Assembly: GCA_017454105.1 (NCBI GenBank)
Contig: JAFTDR010000083.1
Coordinates: forward strand, 1 to 41,265
Origin: Desulfovibrionaceae bacterium
GTDB lineage: Bacteria; Desulfobacterota; Desulfovibrionia; Desulfovibrionales; Desulfovibrionaceae
Reading direction: 5' to 3'
Length of the DNA: 41,265 nucleotides
In this document: one piece after another, positions 36,430 to 41,265 of the stretch
How positions within the stretch are numbered: position 1 is the first letter of the stretch
How the letters are laid out: every line of letters starts with the position of its first letter
The notes under the pieces: generated by a model
What the model was told of the DNA's origin: nothing
The model's database searches: none
Seen by the model: only the letters and a program-made list of their open reading frames with translations
Position numbers and translations under genes: made by a program

Positions 36430-36613
36430 TTCAATTTCCCGGCATGAAATGTAGCTACAGAGACGAAAAGCCTGACGGACGCGGGTTTTCTATCCTGCAG
36501 GAGCCTTTGTAGCTAAACGGACCCGTTTGAGCCAAAAGGCTCTTTTTGAGTTGGAAGAGCAGATGGACTGTAGCTCTCCTCCATGTAGCTAACTCGCCGG
36601 GCGGGACTGTACG
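36430..36613. mobile_element. Family-2 MITE-like element (184 bp), 5-bp duplication CTCAT
   Basis: The left end is TTCAATTTCCCGGC. The right end is mutated (GGGCGGGACTGTACG) but has the expected 15-base length, because CTCAT follows at 36614-36618 exactly as at 36425-36429. The interior has GAGCC-AAAA-GGCTC with TTTTT and closely matches the copy at 2327 in its left half. Confidence 0.85.
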
Positions 36614-36966
36614 CTCATCTATTGTTTGGGGACTGCGGTTTCGCGGAAAGCATTTGCTGCTTTCGTCTTGGGCTGCTCGCCCCCCCTAATCCGCTCACAC
36701 TCGGCTTGGAGCGCGCTCTGCACCAAGAAAAAAACTCTTTACGAGCTGCATCGAACGCCTTTTTTCCCTGTGAGCTTAGGAAGAGGGTCACGCGCCCTTT
36801 AGTACGGAACGCTACAAGCAGTGAGAGAGCCTTTGCCTAAAACGTGAGCAAGATTCTGAGTCTACACAGAGAGTCTTTGCCAGTTTTAACAAGGGGTGAA
36901 GAATTGTTAAGAAGCTACAGAGAGTATTTTTATTAAAAATGATAGTAGTCTCTGTCCTTTTCACGG

Positions 36967-37069
36967 TATACTCCAGCCATAAACGAACTGACACGTTTAC
37001 GAAAGCGAGTCAGCACTGGGTCGCTATTTTCAACGTAAAGTGGCAACTTTTTTTTCTGACCGCAGTATA
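36967..37069 (+). repeat. Family-3 short repeat (103 bp), best-preserved copy
   Basis: It runs TATACTCCAGCCA to TGACCGCAGTATA, imperfect inverted ends. ACGG stands on both sides (36963-36966 and 37070-37073), a possible 4-bp target duplication. The interior is related to 2591-2694. Confidence 0.72.
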
Positions 37070-37110
37070 ACGGCAATGGTGCCGGCTGCATACTGCTTTT
37101 CCCGCGCAAG

Positions 37111-37169
37111 CCATTGGTCGGCCCCAAGGGCTCTCTTCGTGTCGCAGGAAGAATCATTGTAGGGCTCGG
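37111..37169 (+). repeat. Inverted repeat partner of 34531-34589
   Basis: It carries CTTCGTGTCGCAGGAAGAATC and related blocks. See the partner entry for the comparison. Confidence 0.5.
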
Positions 37170-37248
37170 GCCTTGTAGGGGCAACAGAGCGCAGGCTGGT
37201 CAATCAGCGCTGAAGCTTTTAGATGCCTCGTCTGGAAGGGCCCGACAT

Positions 37249-37500
37249 TTAGCGACGCACCGGTGGAGGAGTTCCATAGTGATGGTGATGGTGCGGTGGT
37301 GTGTTGTGGCTGTGTGGCGGAGGCGGTGTTTTGTGATGGTGTTGCGGTGGTGGAGGAGGAGTTCCGTGGTGATGGTGCGGTGGTGGCGGTCTGTGATAGG
37401 ACCGGCCATCATAGTAGTTCTCTTCATAATAATAGCGATCTCTCGCGCAGCCGCCAACCAAAAGAAGAAGAAGTGCTGAAAAAAAGAGGAGCTTTTTCAT
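37249..37500 (-). CDS. His/Pro-rich small lipoprotein
   Basis: This 83-residue protein starts MKKLLFFSALLLLLVGGC, a clean lipoprotein signal with Cys18 as the lipidation site. The mature part is Tyr-rich (DRYYYEENYYDGRSY) and then consists of alternating Pro and His tracts (RPPPPHHHHG, PPPPPQHHHK, PPHHHHHYGTPP). Such tracts can bind Ni, Zn or Cu, so a periplasmic metal-buffer role is possible but unproven. The ATG at 37500 gives the signal; an in-frame extension to 37662 would bury it. It is the only likely gene in the 33.6-38.8 kb stretch. The simple repetitive sequence also makes frame errors possible. Confidence 0.68.
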   Translation of the reverse strand: MKKLLFFSALLLLLVGGCARDRYYYEENYYDGRSYHRPPPPHHHHGTPPPPPQHHHKTPPPPHSHNTPPHHHHHYGTPPPVRR

Positions 37501-37587
37501 GCGATGAACTCTTTGGTATACGGTTTTCCAAGAACAGCGGGTCGCGCTCGTACAGGTTTTTCCCGTACGTTGCTGACTGACATACGC

Positions 37588-37660
37588 CAAGATGCTCAGA
37601 ATCTTGAGGATTTCGGCTTCCGCTCGCAGAGATTGAACGATAGTATTGTAATCCGTACAC
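37588..37660 (+). repeat. Family-5 direct repeat, copy 1
   Basis: This 73-base unit from AAGATGCTCAG to GTAATCCGTACAC is repeated at 37926-37998 in the same direction, about four-fifths identical by eye. Confidence 0.65.
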
Positions 37661-37790
37661 AAGGAACTGTTTACGCCTTAGCACTGCGAGGCTTGGCAGG
37701 TGTGGAAAGAAAAAAAAGCTAAGAAGGGATTTTGCTTGATACGGGCAAAACGATGGCTGCGCAAATGGTCCTGTAGGATGCATGCCTGGT

Positions 37791-37866
37791 AAAATCTTTC
37801 CGCGTGTACGGATTGGCATACTATCTCTCAAGCTCTCAAACCACAAAGAACCAGGCTTTTCCGTCG
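37791..37866 (-). repeat. Family-5 repeat, inverted copy
   Basis: Read in reverse it gives AAAAGCCTGGTTCTTTG, then GCCAATCCGTACACGCGGAA, matching 36167-36240. Confidence 0.6.
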
Positions 37867-37925
37867 CTCTACAGTTCTTCTGGACTCCTCGCATCCTTTT
37901 CATACGTCGCTCATCTGCCATAAGC

Positions 37926-37998
37926 TAAGATGTTCTGCGTCGCGAGGATTTCAGCTTCAACTCGCAGGGATTGCTCGATAGTATTGTAATCCGTACAC
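37926..37998 (+). repeat. Family-5 direct repeat, copy 2
   Basis: This is the partner of 37588-37660. The last 22 bases, ending AATCCGTACAC, are nearly invariant. Confidence 0.65.
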
Positions 37999-38092
37999 GA
38001 GAAATCTTTCTTCCGAACGACAGAGGAAGTGCGCGGTTTCGCCGGGAGATCGTAAGTGAAATACGACTCCAGAATCACAATCTTTGTACAGC

Positions 38093-38122
38093 AAAAAAAA
38101 AGCTGCTTCAAGCGAAACAGCT
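38093..38122 (-). terminator. Terminator-like hairpin on the minus strand
   Basis: AGCTGTTTC and GAAGCAGCT pair around a GCTT loop and are followed on the minus strand by a long T-run. No clear gene ends here; a 66-codon frame starting at 38157 is too short and unsupported. It may be a relic of a lost gene. Confidence 0.55.
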
Positions 38123-38196
38123 GCGACGACGAGAATATTTTTGAGAGTTCTACTCAATCTGCATAAAACTATATTTATCTATGTAACTTTGCTGCG

Positions 38197-38341
38197 GTAT
38201 CCGCTCACGGGGGACAGAGAAATGCGCCTTTCAGCCGACTCTCAAGCTATCTCCCCAGCGGAAGAATTCGGATTATTTGACAATGACTCTATTGGAAGAT
38301 GTACAAACACCGCATAGTACTGTTGACCCGTGAGCGGATAC
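38197..38341. mobile_element. Family-1 MITE-like element (145 bp) with perfect 8-bp duplication
   Basis: It starts GTATCCGCTCACGGG and ends CCCGTGAGCGGATAC. TTGCTGCG stands directly on both sides (38189-38196 and 38342-38349). The interior shares CGCCTTTCAGCC..CTCTC and GCGGAAGAAT with the A-type copies. It is the cleanest proof of the 8-bp duplication. Confidence 0.92.
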
Positions 38342-38742
38342 TTGCTGCGTACTTCCTGTGTCCAGAGAGGCTGGTTTCATTCAGAATCATCGTGTACAGC
38401 GAAACCTTCGTGCAGTCGCAATTTGCGAGAGTGTCCAGCTATTGTGCTCGGAAGACGTCTCTCTCTTTGATCACAGACAAGCTTTGGTACTTTTTCCTCT
38501 ATAGCTACGATGCCAGCTTTAGAAACAAAGGCCGAAGCGGTCGTTTTAACCCACTAGATTTAGTTTCTCGCAATGAGTATCTGCCCAAGTGAGATATTTC
38601 ATTCCCGAGGCCTGGGCCCACGCGCCTTGCGTCTGGCTTTCTGTGCCTCGTACACGTTTTTACGACGTATATTCTTCCCGTACTGCAGATTCAGTTAGAT
38701 GGCCTGCGAAAAACCACTGTGCGGTCGACTATGCAAAGTATT

Positions 38743-38768
38743 AAAAAAAAACTGCTCGGTATGAGCAG
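38743..38768 (-). terminator. Terminator after pth
   Basis: The stem CTGCTC/GAGCAG with a five-base loop is followed on the minus strand by nine T. It lies about 35 bases past the pth stop. Confidence 0.88.
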
Positions 38769-38803
38769 CTTTGTGCATTGTTTGAAGCGCAAGTTGCAGA
38801 CCC

Positions 38804-39412
38804 TTAGTCTTGGAGGGGGGGCTTGAATGTGCGGGCAAGGGCCACTGCCGATTCCAGGCCCTTTGTGACAAAGCTTTCAAGAACATCAAGGGACGCTTCC
38901 TGGGTGCGTGCGAGGATATCGGCCTCTTCACCCTTTGGGCGGCCAAGAACCCAGTCGATGACATTTTGTTTTTGCCTGGGTTTGTCTATGCCGATGCGCA
39001 GTCTGTAAAAATTATTTGTACCAAGGCAGGCGGTAATGGATTTTAGACCATTGTGTCCCGCATTGCCCCCTCCGTATTTAAAGCGCACCTCGCCGACAGG
39101 GATATCAAGTTCATCATGGATGACGATGAGTTTTTCGGGGGGCAATTTGTGCCAGGCGAGAAGGGGCATGGCGCAGCGGCCACTCTCATTCATGAAGGTG
39201 AGCGGCTTGGCCACAAGCCAGCGTCCTTTGAGCATGGGGCAATCGACGTCCCAGAGAAGGCAGGTGAATTTTGAACCTGGTTTCGCGTACACGCTCCCTT
39301 CGGAGGCAGCGCAGGAGAGAAGAAAATCGAGCGTGTCAAAGCCGCAATTGTGGCGTGTGTGTTCGTATTGAGGACCTGGGTTGCCAAGACCCAGTATGAC
39401 TCCAGCGTACAT
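38804..39412 (-). CDS. pth: Peptidyl-tRNA hydrolase
   Basis: This 202-residue Pth has the catalytic His in YEHTRHNCGF, the Asn in KPLTFMNESG and the Asp in HDELDIPVGEVRFK, followed by GGGNAGHNGL. It recycles tRNAs from peptidyl-tRNA. GGAAA stands about six bases before the ATG. It lies downstream of rplY with a hairpin between, a common arrangement in this group. Confidence 0.95.
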   Translation of the reverse strand: MYAGVILGLGNPGPQYEHTRHNCGFDTLDFLLSCAASEGSVYAKPGSKFTCLLWDVDCPMLKGRWLVAKPLTFMNESGRCAMPLLAWHKLPPEKLIVIHDELDIPVGEVRFKYGGGNAGHNGLKSITACLGTNNFYRLRIGIDKPRQKQNVIDWVLGRPKGEEADILARTQEASLDVLESFVTKGLESAVALARTFKPPLQD

Positions 39413-39427
39413 ACTGTTTCCAAACGT

Positions 39428-39467
39428 AAAAAAAGTACAGATCAGCTGCTAGGCAACCGATCTGTAC
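39428..39467 (-). terminator. Terminator or attenuator between rplY and pth
   Basis: GTACAGATC and GATCTGTAC pair around a 15-base loop, followed by seven T on the minus strand. It lies between the rplY stop and the pth ribosome-binding site, so it may limit read-through into pth. Confidence 0.85.
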
Positions 39468-39482
39468 GACAGAAAAAATTCT

Positions 39483-40103
39483 TTACTTTGCTTGCGCCTC
39501 TTCCTTGGCGCCTTCACCTTCAGCCGCCTCATCTTCCTTGGAGGGAAGAACGACGCTTACGACAGCATAATTCTGATCAAAGACCGCTTTGACGTTCTCG
39601 GGCAGCTTCACATCGGAAACTGTAATGGTTGCGTTGATATCCATATCCGAGATGTCAATCTCAATCTTCTTCGGCATGTCAAGAGGCTTGCTGCTCAAAC
39701 GCAGTGTTTCGTGGTAGGTCTCAAGAACACCGCCGAGCTTGACACCTTTCGCTGTGCCGACAAATTCGATGGGCACATCCACACGGACTTCTTTTTCGAG
39801 ATCCACACCGTAGTAGTCGACGTGCAGAAAACGTTTTTTATAGGGATGGTTCTGAATCTGCCAGATTAAGACCGGATACGTCGAAACAGAGCCATTGTCA
39901 TCGATTTCAAGATTGAACACTGACGTCTTGCCGACACTCTCGTAGATTTTTTCCAGGGGAAGTGACTGCGCCTGGACAAGAACGTTCTCGCCCTTCGCAG
40001 TATAAAAAACGCCGGGGACAAGTCCCTCCGCACGGAGTCTTCCGCTTGGACCCTTGCCGCTGCCGTCGCGTTTGGTGACTTTCAGTGTCTTTTCAATTTC
40101 CAT
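39483..40103 (-). CDS. rplY: 50S ribosomal protein L25/general stress protein Ctc
   Basis: This 206-residue long-form L25 (Ctc) has the 5S-rRNA-binding N-domain (LKVTKRDGSGKGPSGRLRAEGLVPGVFY), the DYYGVDLEKEVRVDVPIEFVG C-domain and an acidic tail (KEDEAAEGEGAKEE). AGGAG stands about seven bases before the ATG. It lies between prs and pth on the same strand, the usual neighbourhood. Confidence 0.95.
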   Translation of the reverse strand: MEIEKTLKVTKRDGSGKGPSGRLRAEGLVPGVFYTAKGENVLVQAQSLPLEKIYESVGKTSVFNLEIDDNGSVSTYPVLIWQIQNHPYKKRFLHVDYYGVDLEKEVRVDVPIEFVGTAKGVKLGGVLETYHETLRLSSKPLDMPKKIEIDISDMDINATITVSDVKLPENVKAVFDQNYAVVSVVLPSKEDEAAEGEGAKEEAQAK

Positions 40104-40190
40104 AATGAACTCCTCTTGCGCCGTATATCGTCGATCATATCGTCAACTCGCATGTAACGGCAGGATCGAGTAAAAGCAGGCCCCCGTGCA

Positions 40191-40218
40191 AAAAGAGCCT
40201 GTGTGTGTCACACAGCAC
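40191..40218 (-). terminator. Terminator after prs
   Basis: On the minus strand CTGTGTG and CACACAG pair around a tight loop, followed by GCTCTTTTT. It lies just beyond the prs stop at 40242. Confidence 0.75.
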
Positions 40219-40241
40219 TCAAAAAATCCGGGAGTAGTTGG

Positions 40242-41186
40242 CTAAAAAAGAACACTCACCGATGATCCCGTGTGGATATTGTGGATGGTCTTGCCAAGCA
40301 GTGCGGCCACAGAGACAACTTTCAGCTTGGGACAACGTTCTCTTTTATCCTCAAGCGGTATCGTGTCTGTGACCAGAATTTGAGACAGGGACTCGGTATT
40401 GTTTATGCGGTCAATGGCAGGGCCCGAAAGAACGGCATGTGTTGCGCAGGCGATGATCTTGGATGCACCGTTCTGCATAAGAACATCCGCTCCAGCACAC
40501 AGGGTACCCGCCGTGTCAATCATATCGTCAACGATGATTGCCGTCTTCCCCGCGACATCGCCGATAACATGCATTGCCTGGGCCTGGTTTGGCCGATCGC
40601 GGCGCTTGTCAACGATCGCAAGGGGCGCAGTCAGGCGTTTGGCAAAGGAGCGTGCTCGCTCAACACCTCCGGCATCCGGAGAGATGATCACGATATTTTG
40701 CTCATTGCTTTCGTGCAGCGCGTCCAGCATGACAGGAACAGCAAAGAGATTATCCACTGGACAATCAAAATATCCCTGAATCTGACCCGCGTGGAGATCC
40801 ACTGTGACTACGCGGTCAGCTCCGGCGACAGTTATGAAATCCGCCACAGTCTTCGCTGAAATCGGCGTGCGCGGCGTGACCTTGCGATCCTGTCTCGCAT
40901 AGCCGTAGTACGGAATAACTGCTGTGATGCGCTGCGCACTTGCCCGCTTGAGCGCATCCAAAAGGAGGCAGAGCTGCACAAGATTGCGGTTGACATGCGG
41001 CGGACAGGTCGGCTGCACAACAAAGACATCGTCGCCCCGGACACTGTCGCCAATTTCAATGCGCAGTTCTCCATCGCTGAATGTCGTTGCCAGGGTCGGC
41101 GTAAGCTGGCAGCCGAGGTGATTACAGATTGCCTTAGCAAGTTCAGGGTTCGAAGAACCTGTGACTATTTTTAAATCACTGTACAT
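40242..41186 (-). CDS. prs: Ribose-phosphate pyrophosphokinase
   Basis: This 314-residue Prs makes PRPP from ribose-5-phosphate and ATP. It has GSSNPELAKAI at the start, PYYGYARQDRKVTPRTPISAK (ATP-binding loop), VVTVDLHAGQIQGYFD and the PRPP signature IIVDDMIDTAGTL. The ATG at 41186 has AAGG about six bases upstream; an in-frame extension to 41264 runs into a tRNA gene and is not used. The tRNA end is 46 bases upstream, so prs may share a transcript with it. Confidence 0.96.
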   Translation of the reverse strand: MYSDLKIVTGSSNPELAKAICNHLGCQLTPTLATTFSDGELRIEIGDSVRGDDVFVVQPTCPPHVNRNLVQLCLLLDALKRASAQRITAVIPYYGYARQDRKVTPRTPISAKTVADFITVAGADRVVTVDLHAGQIQGYFDCPVDNLFAVPVMLDALHESNEQNIVIISPDAGGVERARSFAKRLTAPLAIVDKRRDRPNQAQAMHVIGDVAGKTAIIVDDMIDTAGTLCAGADVLMQNGASKIIACATHAVLSGPAIDRINNTESLSQILVTDTIPLEDKRERCPKLKVVSVAALLGKTIHNIHTGSSVSVLF

Positions 41187-41232
41187 ACATGCCTTCAGTG
41201 TAGAGAGAAGGGCGGAAGAAAGGCAAAAAAAA

Positions 41233-41265
41233 TGGCTGGGATGGAAGGATTCGAACCTTCGCATA
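41233..41265 (-). tRNA. 3' end of a tRNA, probably tRNA-Gln (cut by window edge)
   Basis: Read on the minus strand it ends AAGGTTCGAATCCTTCCATC then CCAGCCA: T-arm with GGTTCGAAT loop, acceptor strand ATCCCA, discriminator G and CCA. The acceptor end fits tRNA-Gln, which stands before prs in related genomes. The anticodon is outside the window, so identity is provisional. Confidence 0.75.

Noticed and set aside
36686..36850. AATCCGCTCACACT and a distant GTGAGCAAGATT, like a worn family-1 element
   Set aside because: Only one end is convincing and the interior does not match other copies.
37957..38157. Small minus-strand frame with a hydrophobic start (MSRTLKNILVVAAVSLEAAFF)
   Set aside because: It reads through a terminator-like hairpin with a T-run and into a family-5 repeat. 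Likely chance.

Overview
The window looks like chromosome from a member of the Desulfovibrionaceae (Desulfobacterota). The supporting evidence is the futalosine menaquinone genes (mqnA, a fused mqnE-mqnC, mqnD), a CbiK-type cobaltochelatase, a DUF134 regulator with a Gly/His-rich tail, a DUF3179 protein, and the order tRNA-Gln, prs, rplY, pth. Core genes are moderately GC-rich and tightly packed. They are separated by long gene-poor stretches full of short non-autonomous repeats and broken genes, as expected of a lineage under relaxed selection, possibly host-restricted. The genus-level and lifestyle readings are inference.

Layout. 1-3.2 kb: repeats around moaE. 3.2-18.3 kb: a dense core block with a peptide-binding protein, a YkgJ-like protein and an HD hydrolase (one operon); DUF3179 and cbiK head to head; a thioredoxin-fold-like lipoprotein; the menaquinone cluster; and argG, argH, a HisD-like remnant protein and a TPR/pseudo-receiver protein on the minus strand. 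18.3-22.5 kb: a resolvase-like protein without an obvious DNA-binding domain and a serralysin-like metalloprotease, set in repeat-rich non-coding DNA. 22.5-29.7 kb: an accessory zone with a DUF134 regulator, an AAA ATPase, a tRNA-Pro 3' fragment (possible integration scar) and a cluster of disabled toxin-antitoxin genes. 29.7-33.6 kb: an apparent RNase E/G - queH - three tRNA-Asn operon. 33.6-38.7 kb: a 5-kb near-desert with one His/Pro-rich lipoprotein. 38.7-41.3 kb: pth, rplY, prs and the 3' end of a tRNA, probably tRNA-Gln.

The most striking content is a set of MITE-like element families. Family 1 (about 145 bp, ends GTATCCGCTCACGGG) makes 8-bp target duplications: one copy has perfect TTGCTGCG flanks, and another can be compared with an empty copy of its own insertion site at the window start. 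Family 2 (174-184 bp, ends near CTTAAATTCCCGCCC) makes 5-bp duplications and carries a terminator-like hairpin. One family-2 copy sits inside a toxin gene, and removing it with one duplication restores the complete reading frame. Two smaller families also occur. Four toxin-antitoxin modules lie within 4 kb, and each has lost a component: higA by an in-frame TGA, a RelE/HigB-like toxin by the family-2 insertion, hicB by frameshifts and stops, and a PIN toxin by an in-frame TAA.
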